Assembly (NCBI GenBank): GCA_003454335.1
Contig: DMKK01000127.1
Span: forward strand, 7,119-13,420
DNA length: 6,302 nucleotides
Direction of reading: 5' to 3'
From: Gammaproteobacteria bacterium
GTDB lineage: Bacteria > Pseudomonadota > Gammaproteobacteria > UBA9214
Within the stretch, counting starts at the first letter, position 1. The number at the start of each line of letters is the position of its first letter. Positions 1-6,284 of this stretch are shown here, in pieces. The translations under genes were made by a program, and so were the position numbers. A model generated the notes under the pieces. It was not told the origin of the DNA and did no database searches. It worked only from the letters and a program-made list of their open reading frames with translations.

Positions 1-71
1 ATACAGAGCACCAGCAGACCTGCAAGCAGGTAAACTGCGCGGCCATACCATAATGGTGAAGTTGAATTCAT
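1..71 (-). CDS. Partial hypothetical membrane protein, N-terminus only
   Basis: An open frame starts with ATG at 71-69 and runs leftward off the window edge. It reads about 23 residues beginning MNSTSPLWYGRAVYLLAGLL. From about residue 10 it becomes strongly hydrophobic (VYLLAGLLVLC), which fits a first membrane segment or an uncleaved signal anchor. What makes this a likely gene is the purine-rich GGGAGG-type ribosome binding site just upstream with good spacing. It is transcribed divergently from the channel gene that begins at 389. The visible part is too short to name a family. The alternative is chance: 23 codons without a stop is not significant alone, so the call rests on the ribosome binding site plus the membrane-like start. 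Confidence 0.55.
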   Translation of the reverse strand, partial: MNSTSPLWYGRAVYLLAGLLVLC

Positions 72-77
72 TGCCCC

Positions 78-82
78 CCTCC
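78..82 (-). promoter_or_regulatory. Ribosome binding site of the partial minus-strand gene
   Basis: On the minus strand the sequence reads GGGAGGGGGGCA directly before ATG, so a GGAGG core lies 6 bases from the start codon. This site decides the start of the truncated gene at the left edge. Confidence 0.55.
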
Positions 83-83
83 C

Positions 84-388
84 GAAACAATTGCCCATGC
101 GCCAGATAATCAATGGCGGGACTATACCCGACATCCCCGACCGAATCGAAGTTGACCGAAAACGCTCGCAAAATCGATGACATTTTTCAGGTCGCAGGCA
201 TGACCAAGACGGTCAATGGCATACTGACACACAAGCCGGCATTCCATTTATTCCCGATTTCCCTGCCCTGCCGGACAGCTGTATTCTCCTGTGATAGCAT
301 TCGCTTCGCCCCACCAGGCGGCCACTTTATCCAGCTATGACGCCAATAATTAATGCCCTTGTAACCCGGCCCGTCACAATCCACATTC
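84..388. other. Divergent intergenic region, no convincing gene
   Basis: This stretch lies between the partial leftward gene and the rightward channel gene and should contain promoters for both. Short open frames on both strands lack ribosome binding sites and have no family-like features. Weak signals only: a leftward -10-like TATAGT (minus strand, 121-126) without a good -35; a rightward -35-like TTGACC at 152-157 with a poor -10 (GATGAC at 176-181, spacing 18); and a 5-bp dyad TGACC-N5-GGTCA at 201-215 that could be an operator half-site pair but is short enough to occur by chance. No terminator or RNA gene was seen. Confidence 0.5.
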
Positions 389-2320
389 ATGATAAAAGCA
401 CTCAAACAGCTTAGAGCACGCATCCGTTACCTGATCGACCGGGCATTCGCCCGCGAGTTTACGGGGCAGCTGCTGCTGCTGCTTGTGCTGGTGGTGACGG
501 TCACCCTCATTGGCATGACAGCGATCTTTTTCGGGCTTTTTTCGGCGGAAAACTCCAACATCAGTGGCATACACCATGATATCGACCAGGGCTTCTGGGA
601 CTCGCTGTGGTGGTCACTGAACCAGGTGCTGCCCTTGCGAGGCTTCGAGCGCATGTATCATGCGACCGGTGTGGTACTGGCCTATGCCTTCTTCCTGTCT
701 CTGATGGGACTGGTGGTCTTCAGTGTCCTGATATCGCTGATCAACAACACCATGCTCGGCCGTATTGAAGCACTGCGCCGGGGTGAAACGCCGGTCCTGG
801 AACGTGATCACGTGCTGGTACTGGGCTGGAACAACAAGGTGTTCTCGGTGCTGCGACAGCTCGCCCGCCTGGAACCGGGAATCAAGGTAGTCATCCTGGC
901 ACCGCGGGAAATCAGCATCATGCAGGAAGCATTACGGGTCGCAGGCATACAGCGCGAGCAACTGACCATCATCCTGCGCAGCGGCATACCCAGCAACCGC
1001 AGCGAACTGGAACGCGTCGCCATGGATTATGCCAGCAGCATCATTATCCTTTCTACCGACGCCGATGACAGCGAATCCATCAAGTCAATGGTGTTACTGG
1101 CGTCCAGGAATGACTGGCCGGGCACGGTGCCCACGCTGACTTCTGAAATCGCCCATGAATACAATTACGAGCTGGCAAAGATTGCATCCCGGGAGCGGCT
1201 GCAGATCGTTTCTTCTGCCAAGGTGATTAGCAAGGTCATCGTACAGACCATCCGTAACCCCGGTTTATCCAGCATCTACAATGAACTGTTTTCACCTGAC
1301 GGCAACAGCATCTATGTGCAGCGGGTACCTGAATGCACCGATGTCGCCATCGAAGATATCGCTTACCGGATAACTGATGCCATCGCTATCGGCATAACCT
1401 GGGAGAAGCAACAGGACGGCAACCTGCGGTACGCCACCGCACTCAATCCGGAACCCGATTACGAGGTTGCCGCAGACGAGCAACTGGTTTTAATCGCACC
1501 TGGCCTGCCCGTTCACTATGTTAGCTCTGCAACAGGCTATCAGTCACAACTGGCCCGCGAAGGTGGCAGCCATACCCGTGTTCCCCGGCGGGTCCTGCTG
1601 ATCGGCTGGACGGATATGATTCATGACATCCTGCTGGAACTGAATGCCCATGCCTTGCAGGGGACCGGGATCAGCATTCTGTCCGGAAAGACACCCGCAG
1701 ATGCCGGCAGGAGTATTGAACAACATCAGGAAACTGCCTTTCAGAACCTGGGCCTGGAATTCATCGAAGGAGATGCCGCCAATGCAGCAGCCTACGCAGA
1801 GATGGACCTCGGCAGTTACCAGAGCATCGTCGTGCTCGCCGATGACTGGGGTGACAAAGGTGACATCGACACCCGTACCCTGCGCATACTGCTGCGCCTG
1901 TCAGACCTGCGTAAATATGACAAGACACTTGCCCATACTGTGGTGGAACTCATGGATGAAGCCAACCACGATCTGATTGCGGGACTGGGGGTCGACGATG
2001 TCGTCATCAGTCCCGGCGTTGTCAGTGCACAGCTGGCCCAGATAGCCCGGCAGGAGGTACTGGGTCCTATCTATCGGGAACTGCTGAGTGCCGGTGGCGT
2101 TGAGATCAGCTTGCGACCGGCGGGCGACTACGTTGCACTGGATAAGGACTGTCACTACGACGATCTGATATATGCGGCACAACAGCAACTGGAAATCGCC
2201 CTCGGCCTGCGGCTGGCCCGTAATAACGGCGAGGTCATGCTCAACCCGCCACGCAACAAAACCTGGCGCCTCGGGGAACATGATCAGGTGATTGTGCTGG
2301 CACAGCAGCTTTACCAGTAG
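389..2320 (+). CDS. CASTOR/POLLUX-like ion channel with duplicated RCK/TrkA-type regulatory region
   Basis: This is probably an inner-membrane cation channel gated by a cytoplasmic ligand-binding ring. The 643-residue protein starts with a basic amphipathic stretch (1-23). TM1 follows at about 27-51, then a periplasmic loop and pore-helix-like segment (about 69-84, FWDSLWWSLNQVLP), and TM2 at about 93-119. The soluble part is duplicated. A Rossmann-like RCK unit starts at 139 (HVLVLGWNNKVFSVLRQL) and ends in a C-subdomain at about 292-372. A second starts at 400 (RVLLIGWTDMIHDILLEL) and ends with GEVMLNPP...DQVIVLAQ (about 614-638). The LGW signature replaces classic GxGxxG, as I recall for this family. 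Plant CASTOR and POLLUX are nuclear-envelope cation channels; the role of bacterial homologues is not settled. ATG 389 is the only plausible start, because an in-frame stop lies at 362-364, but it has no visible Shine-Dalgarno site. The alternative label is a TrkA-N/RCK potassium channel. Confidence 0.8.
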   Translation: MIKALKQLRARIRYLIDRAFAREFTGQLLLLLVLVVTVTLIGMTAIFFGLFSAENSNISGIHHDIDQGFWDSLWWSLNQVLPLRGFERMYHATGVVLAYAFFLSLMGLVVFSVLISLINNTMLGRIEALRRGETPVLERDHVLVLGWNNKVFSVLRQLARLEPGIKVVILAPREISIMQEALRVAGIQREQLTIILRSGIPSNRSELERVAMDYASSIIILSTDADDSESIKSMVLLASRNDWPGTVPTLTSEIAHEYNYELAKIASRERLQIVSSAKVISKVIVQTIRNPGLSSIYNELFSPDGNSIYVQRVPECTDVAIEDIAYRITDAIAIGITWEKQQDGNLRYATALNPEPDYEVAADEQLVLIAPGLPVHYVSSATGYQSQLAREGGSHTRVPRRVLLIGWTDMIHDILLELNAHALQGTGISILSGKTPADAGRSIEQHQETAFQNLGLEFIEGDAANAAAYAEMDLGSYQSIVVLADDWGDKGDIDTRTLRILLRLSDLRKYDKTLAHTVVELMDEANHDLIAGLGVDDVVISPGVVSAQLAQIARQEVLGPIYRELLSAGGVEISLRPAGDYVALDKDCHYDDLIYAAQQQLEIALGLRLARNNGEVMLNPPRNKTWRLGEHDQVIVLAQQLYQ

Positions 2321-2340
2321 TCGGCGTATAGTCCGCGAAG

Positions 2341-2438
2341 GAAAAAATAATTATTGCCACGGAATCCACGGAAGAACACGGAAATATAAATACCTTAATA
2401 GCAATTTTTTCGTGTTCTTCCGTGGATTCCGTGGCAAT
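2341..2438 (-). terminator. Candidate intrinsic terminator for the CBS/response-regulator operon
   Basis: Read leftward, the 28-bp hairpin is followed at once by AATTATTTTTTC (minus strand, 2352 down to 2341), a T-rich tract in the right place for rho-independent termination 32 bases past the response-regulator stop. Read rightward no T tract follows the hairpin, so termination of the channel transcript is less supported. The stem is longer and the loop bigger than in a standard terminator, so it may be a repeat element doing this job secondarily. Confidence 0.45.
2353..2438. repeat. Perfect 28-bp inverted repeat (long hairpin) between convergent genes
   Basis: The left arm at 2353-2380 and right arm at 2411-2438 are exact reverse complements over 28 bp, separated by 30 bases. 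In RNA the stem could extend inward by a G-U and three A-U pairs. The left arm carries three CACGGAA units at 2358, 2367 and 2377, spaced 9 and 10 bases. The right arm mirrors two of them exactly, and the third is degenerate at its inner edge. From memory, CACGGAA-type palindromic intergenic repeats occur in many copies in some proteobacterial genomes and generate spurious small open frames; copy number cannot be tested here. It fills most of the 149-base gap between the channel gene and the leftward response regulator. Confidence 0.9.
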
Positions 2439-2441
2439 CAA

Positions 2442-2453
2442 GTAGCCGGCTAC
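2442..2453. repeat. 12-bp perfect palindrome GTAGCCGGCTAC
   Basis: This self-complementary 12-mer lies 3 bases beyond the right arm of the large inverted repeat and 16 bases past the response-regulator stop. It has no spacer, so it would make a poor RNA hairpin. It could be a protein-binding site, part of the repeat element, or chance. Confidence 0.5.
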
Positions 2454-2469
2454 CCAACCTGAGTATGTA

Positions 2470-2832
2470 CTAACCCAGCAAGGTCTCGATTTTACCCAGC
2501 AGGCGTTTGAAATTTACCGGCTTGGTATCGTAGTCATCACAACCGGCTGCCAGCGCCTTCTGCTCATCACCCGCCATGGCATGTGCAGTGAGCGCAATAA
2601 CCGGAATCGATTGCGTGGCAGGGTCGGCCTTGATCCGGCGGGTGGCCTCCCAGCCATCGATGACCGGCAGGCTCAAATCCATGAGAATCAGGTCAGGTGA
2701 CTCTGAGGTCGCCATATTGACCCCCGCCTGACCGTCTACCGCAATAACGATCTCAAACTCCTTGCGCTCCAGTCGCCGGGACAACATGTCGCGGTTCATC
2801 TCGTTATCTTCAACCAGTAATATCTTGCTCAT
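2470..2832 (-). CDS. Single-domain response regulator (CheY/DivK-like receiver)
   Basis: This is a 120-residue cytoplasmic phosphorelay protein consisting only of a receiver domain. The acidic pocket is at E8-D9 (ILLVEDNEMNRDML), the phospho-acceptor is D52 (LILMDLSLPVIDGWEATRRI), the switch Thr is T82 (VIALTAHAM), and the conserved Lys is K104 (DDYDTKPVNFKRLL). All catalytic residues are present and the length is normal for a receiver-only protein. There is no output domain, so it must act by binding a partner or passing phosphate on. The VEDNEMNRDML and ALTAHAM style resembles DivK and the receivers attached to hybrid histidine kinases. No histidine kinase is in the window. It follows the CBS gene by 49 bases on the same strand and is probably cotranscribed. 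Its ribosome binding site is weak (AAGAGA, 4 bases before ATG). Confidence 0.94.
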   Translation of the reverse strand: MSKILLVEDNEMNRDMLSRRLERKEFEIVIAVDGQAGVNMATSESPDLILMDLSLPVIDGWEATRRIKADPATQSIPVIALTAHAMAGDEQKALAAGCDDYDTKPVNFKRLLGKIETLLG

Positions 2833-2881
2833 CGTATCTCTTGTTCGGGGTCAGAGTTAGGAATCTACCTGGGATGGCTAG

Positions 2882-3379
2882 TTAAATATCCCTGATAACC
2901 TGCAACATATCCAGCGCAGTAACGATACCGATCAATTTGCTGTCACGGGTAACGAACACGCGATGTATTCTTCCCTTGAGCATGGTTTCCGCCACTTCCT
3001 GGACACTGGTCTCTTCACTCACGCTGAATATCATCGGTGTCATGATATCAAGCACCTGTGTGACCGTTTCGAACTGGACATGCAATTCACGCAGCTCATC
3101 CCTGTCCATGCGCCGTTCCAGGTCATACAGGTAGACATCATGCGTATCATCCCGGTCCGTGGTATCGTCCGGCAGGCGGCTCTGACGCACGATATCCGTT
3201 AGAGAGACGACACCAATCAACTGACCGTCCGCAGCAGTAACGGGAGCGCCGGAGATACCCTTGTCGACCAGGAAATCTGCCAGTTGATCCAGCGACCAGC
3301 CGGCCTCCACGGCGAGCAATTCACTCCGCATCACATCGCTGACTGTCATTTTCCTGACTGATTCCTGCGCATCACTCAT
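2882..3379 (-). CDS. Tandem CBS-domain protein
   Basis: This is a 165-residue soluble protein made of one CBS pair (Bateman module) with nothing attached. CBS1 spans about 12-66 (MTVSDVMRSELLAVEAGWSL ... GISGAPV ... LIGVVSLTDIVR). CBS2 spans about 109-163 (VLDIMTPMIFSVSEETSV ... GRIHRVFVTRDSKLIGIVTALDML). Between them is an unusually charged, Asp-rich linker (about 70-107, PDDTTDRDDTHDVYLYDLER). CBS pairs commonly bind AMP, ATP, SAM or other adenosyl ligands and regulate partner proteins; the ligand here cannot be read from sequence. It is the promoter-proximal gene of a probable two-gene operon with the response regulator, and it is divergent from ppdK, so regulation by nucleotide level is a reasonable but unproven idea. 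The ATG is supported by a good Shine-Dalgarno site. Confidence 0.94.
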   Translation of the reverse strand: MSDAQESVRKMTVSDVMRSELLAVEAGWSLDQLADFLVDKGISGAPVTAADGQLIGVVSLTDIVRQSRLPDDTTDRDDTHDVYLYDLERRMDRDELRELHVQFETVTQVLDIMTPMIFSVSEETSVQEVAETMLKGRIHRVFVTRDSKLIGIVTALDMLQVIRDI

Positions 3380-3384
3380 CCTGT

Positions 3385-3390
3385 TCTCCT
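3385..3390 (-). promoter_or_regulatory. Ribosome binding site of the CBS gene
   Basis: On the minus strand AGGAGA sits 5 bases before ATG at 3379. The surrounding CCAGGAGAA string also occurs at the ppdK ribosome binding site on the opposite strand. Confidence 0.8.
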
Positions 3391-3436
3391 GGTTTCCGGG
3401 TTATATAAATTGGTAGATCACAAAGAGGAAAAGTTT

Positions 3437-3447
3437 ATTATATAGCA
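3437..3447 (-). promoter_or_regulatory. Candidate -10 element for the CBS/response-regulator operon
   Basis: The minus strand reads TGCTATATAAT, which contains both an exact TATAAT (3442-3437) and an extended -10 form TGC-TATATA (3447-3439). It lies about 60 bases upstream of the CBS start. At 16-18 base spacing no good -35 is visible, which fits an extended -10 promoter. The same AT-rich tract may also serve the rightward ppdK gene, but no clear rightward -35/-10 pair was found. Confidence 0.4.
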
Positions 3448-3511
3448 CGATGATACCGCGGGACAGCTATGACCAGGTACCAATGGTCCGGCCCGATTAT
3501 TCTGTATTACC

Positions 3512-3517
3512 AGGAGA
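3512..3517 (+). promoter_or_regulatory. Ribosome binding site of ppdK
   Basis: AGGAGA lies 7 bases before the ATG at 3525, which supports that start for the dikinase. Confidence 0.85.
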
Positions 3518-3524
3518 AGCTTAA

Positions 3525-6284
3525 ATGAACAGTAAGGAGAAGTACGTCTACGCATTTGAAGACGGCGATGGCAGCAACAAAATGCTGCTCGGTGGCAAGG
3601 GTGCCAACCTGTGCGAAATGACCCAGATCGGCATCAATGTGCCGCCCGGCTTCGTCATCACAACAGCGGCCTGCCTGTATTATCTGGATAATGCCGACAA
3701 CGAACTGCCCACCGGGGTTATGGATGAAGTGCGTGCACAAATGCAGGCACTCGAGAAAAAAACCGGCAAAACCTTCGGTACCGGCGAAAATCCCCTGCTG
3801 ATTTCAGTACGCTCCGGCTCGGCCATGTCCATGCCGGGCATGATGGATACCATCCTCAACCTCGGTCTCAATATCGACACCCTGAAGAGCCTGATTGCGC
3901 AGACCGGTAATGAACGTTTTGGCTGGGATGCCTATCGCCGTTTCATACAACTGTTCGGCAAGGTTGCCATGGGTGTATCGGACGAAGCCTTCGATGCCGA
4001 ATTCGAGGCCGTCAAGGAAAAGGCCGGCGCCAGGGAAGACGTAGCGCTCACCGCCCGCGACCTGCGCGAAATCTCCGACCGTTTTCTGGAAGTGGTCGAG
4101 CGCGACACCGGCAAGTCCTTTCCTGACAATCCAATGGAACAGCTGGAAATGGCGGTCAAGGCGGTATTCGATTCCTGGGGGGGCAAACGCGCCGTCGACT
4201 ACCGGCGCGAGTTCAATATCACGCCGGACATGGCCAATGGTACCGCCGTCAACCTGTGCACCATGGTGTTCGGTAATCTGGGTGAAGATTCCGCGACCGG
4301 CGTGGGCTTTACCCGCTATCCCGATACCGGCGAAAACCGGCTGTTCGGCGAATACCTGGTGAATGCTCAGGGTGAAGACGTGGTCGCCGGTATCCGCACT
4401 CCCAAGTCGATCGATATGCTGGAAGCGGAAATGCCGGCAATGTACCAGGAGTTGCAGACCCTGCGTGAGCGACTGGAAGCCCACTATCACGAAGTACAGG
4501 ACTTCGAATTCACTATCGAGAAGGGATGCTTCTACTGCCTGCAGACCCGCAATGGCAAGATGAATACCACGGCACTGGTGCGCACCTCGGTAGACATGAC
4601 ACAGGAAGGTCTCATCGATAAACAACAGGCGCTGCTGCGCATCCAGCCCGACATGCTGGAACAACTGCTTCATCCCCGCCTTAACCCTGCCGCCGTGCAC
4701 GCACCGGTGGCGCGCGGCCTGCCCGCCTCACCCGGTGCGGCAACAGGTCACGCCATTTTCGATGCCGATCGCGCCGAACAGCAGGGACACGGCGGGCAGC
4801 GCGTCATCCTGGTGCGTGAAGAAACCAAACCCGAGGACATCCACGGCTTTTTTGCCTCACAGGGTATTCTGACGGCGCGTGGCGGCAAGACGTCGCATGC
4901 GGCAGTCGTCGCGCGCGGCATGGGCAAACCCTGCGTAGCAGGTGCCGAGGGCATTCATGTCGACGTGCAGATGCGCAAGGCCTTTGTCGGTGGACATATC
5001 ATCAGCGAAGGTGACCTGATTACCCTCGACGGCACCACCGGCGATGTCTACCTCGGTGAAGTGCCGATGATCGAGGCCGAATTTTCCTCGGAACTGGTAA
5101 CCCTGCTGGGCTGGGCTGATGAAACCGCCCGCCTCAAGGTCATGGCCAATGCCGACACACCACATGATGCCGAACATGCGCTCAAATACGGCGCCATGGG
5201 TATCGGTCTGTGCCGTACCGAACGGATGTTCAACGATGTAGAAAGATTACCCGTCGTGATTGAAATGATCGTTGCGGAGAACACTGCCGACCGGCAGGCG
5301 GCACTGGACAAGTTGCTGCCGATTCAGCGTGAAGACTTCAAGGGCATTTTCAAGGCCATGGCACCGCGGCCGGTGACCATCCGTCTGCTGGACCCGCCTA
5401 TCCACGAGTTCCTGCCATCGGAAAATCAACTGGTGGAAGAACTGGATCAGCTGCGTCATCTGCGGGATACCGTGAAGGGCATGACAATCCTGGCCGACGC
5501 CGTACAGTTCATGTACAGCGGCCAGGAACAACAACCCGGCGTCGCGTGCCTGACTGACCCGCGCCTGGTCGATGAGGCAATTGAGAAGAAAGATGCCATG
5601 CTGAAAAAGGTGCGCGCCCTGTACGAAGTCAACCCGATGCTGGGTCACCGTGGTGTGCGCCTGGGACTGTCTTTCCCGGAGATCTATTCCATGCAGATTT
5701 CTGCCGTACTGGAGGCTGCGGCCGAGTGCGGCCAGGAGGGCTTTGACGTGCATCCCGAAATCATGGTGCCACAGGTGTGTACTTCGCAGGAACTGAAACG
5801 GGTCAAGAGCTATGTTGATGCCGTGCACACGGTGGTCGAGGATAAATACGGCGTCAAAGTGGACTTCAAATTCGGCTCCATGCTGGAGGTAGTACGTTCC
5901 TGCATGCGCGCGGGCAGCCTGGCCGAAGAAGCCGAGTTCTTCTCGTTCGGCACCAATGACCTGACCCAGGCGACCTTCTCGTTCTCACGCGAAGATGCCG
6001 AAAACAAATTCCTGCCAATGTATAACGAACTCGGCATACTGCAGGACAATCCGTTCGAGGTGCTGGATATCGAAGGCGTGGGCAAGCTGATGCAACTGGC
6101 CGTCGACTGGGGCCGCCAGACACGCCCGGACATGAAAATGGGCATCTGTGGCGAACACGGCGGACATCCTGACTCTGTCCGCTTCTGCCACAGCATTGGC
6201 CTGAGCTATGTGTCCTGCTCGGGCCCGCGCGTCCCGGTAGCCCGCCTGGCCGCCGCCCATGCGGCCCTGGCAGATACCGACTGA
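3525..6284 (+). CDS. ppdK: Pyruvate, phosphate dikinase
   Basis: This cytoplasmic enzyme catalyses pyruvate + ATP + Pi <-> PEP + AMP + PPi, serving gluconeogenesis or PPi-dependent glycolysis. The gene is complete at 919 residues. The N-terminal ATP-grasp domain shows LLGGKGANLCEMTQIGINVP (21-40), SVRSGSAMSMPGMMDTILNL (94-113), GEDSATGVGFTRYP (253-266) and CLQTRNGKMNTTA (338-350). The swivelling phosphohistidine domain has GILTARGGKTSHAAVVARGM (447-466), with H458 the phosphate carrier and T456 matching the Thr phosphorylated in plant enzymes. The PEP/pyruvate barrel has R564 (GIGLCRTERMF), R620 (VTIRLLDPPIHEFLP), E788, N811 (FFSFGTNDLTQ) and the catalytic Cys C875 (GICGEHGG). The classical bacterial enzyme is about 874 residues; the excess is mostly an insertion at about 631-702. 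It is divergent from the CBS gene with a 145-base gap. No terminator is seen before the window ends. Confidence 0.98.
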   Translation: MNSKEKYVYAFEDGDGSNKMLLGGKGANLCEMTQIGINVPPGFVITTAACLYYLDNADNELPTGVMDEVRAQMQALEKKTGKTFGTGENPLLISVRSGSAMSMPGMMDTILNLGLNIDTLKSLIAQTGNERFGWDAYRRFIQLFGKVAMGVSDEAFDAEFEAVKEKAGAREDVALTARDLREISDRFLEVVERDTGKSFPDNPMEQLEMAVKAVFDSWGGKRAVDYRREFNITPDMANGTAVNLCTMVFGNLGEDSATGVGFTRYPDTGENRLFGEYLVNAQGEDVVAGIRTPKSIDMLEAEMPAMYQELQTLRERLEAHYHEVQDFEFTIEKGCFYCLQTRNGKMNTTALVRTSVDMTQEGLIDKQQALLRIQPDMLEQLLHPRLNPAAVHAPVARGLPASPGAATGHAIFDADRAEQQGHGGQRVILVREETKPEDIHGFFASQGILTARGGKTSHAAVVARGMGKPCVAGAEGIHVDVQMRKAFVGGHIISEGDLITLDGTTGDVYLGEVPMIEAEFSSELVTLLGWADETARLKVMANADTPHDAEHALKYGAMGIGLCRTERMFNDVERLPVVIEMIVAENTADRQAALDKLLPIQREDFKGIFKAMAPRPVTIRLLDPPIHEFLPSENQLVEELDQLRHLRDTVKGMTILADAVQFMYSGQEQQPGVACLTDPRLVDEAIEKKDAMLKKVRALYEVNPMLGHRGVRLGLSFPEIYSMQISAVLEAAAECGQEGFDVHPEIMVPQVCTSQELKRVKSYVDAVHTVVEDKYGVKVDFKFGSMLEVVRSCMRAGSLAEEAEFFSFGTNDLTQATFSFSREDAENKFLPMYNELGILQDNPFEVLDIEGVGKLMQLAVDWGRQTRPDMKMGICGEHGGHPDSVRFCHSIGLSYVSCSGPRVPVARLAAAHAALADTD

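Noticed and set aside
113..340. 75-codon plus-strand open frame in the left intergenic region
   Set aside because: No ribosome binding site, no domain-like pattern, and it lies where divergent promoters are expected.
187..423. 78-codon minus-strand open frame overlapping the channel start
   Set aside because: It starts inside the channel gene on the opposite strand and has no supporting site or family resemblance.
466..485. CTG-rich run resembling a trinucleotide repeat
   Set aside because: It encodes the leucine-rich first membrane segment of the channel; four CTG codons there are ordinary codon usage.
2241..2441. 66-codon minus-strand open frame across the inverted repeat
   Set aside because: Its translation (STEEHEK... 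FIFPCSSVDSVA) is simply the two arms of the repeat read as codons, followed by antisense of the channel gene end.
3756..3762. Run of seven A in ppdK, possible slippage site
   Set aside because: The frame (GAG AAA AAA ACC) is intact and shifted products would be short and featureless; no downstream structure suggests programmed frameshifting.
4177..4183. Run of seven G in ppdK
   Set aside because: It encodes Trp-Gly-Gly within the conserved dikinase frame, and the protein continues normally, so there is no sign of phase variation or sequencing error.
3804..4700. 298-codon open frame antisense to ppdK
   Set aside because: It lies fully within the certain dikinase gene on the opposite strand, and the translation shows no family features. 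Long antisense frames are expected from the codon bias of a high-GC-third-position gene.
5247..5828. 193-codon open frame antisense to ppdK
   Set aside because: Same reasoning: composition shadow of ppdK with no recognisable domain.
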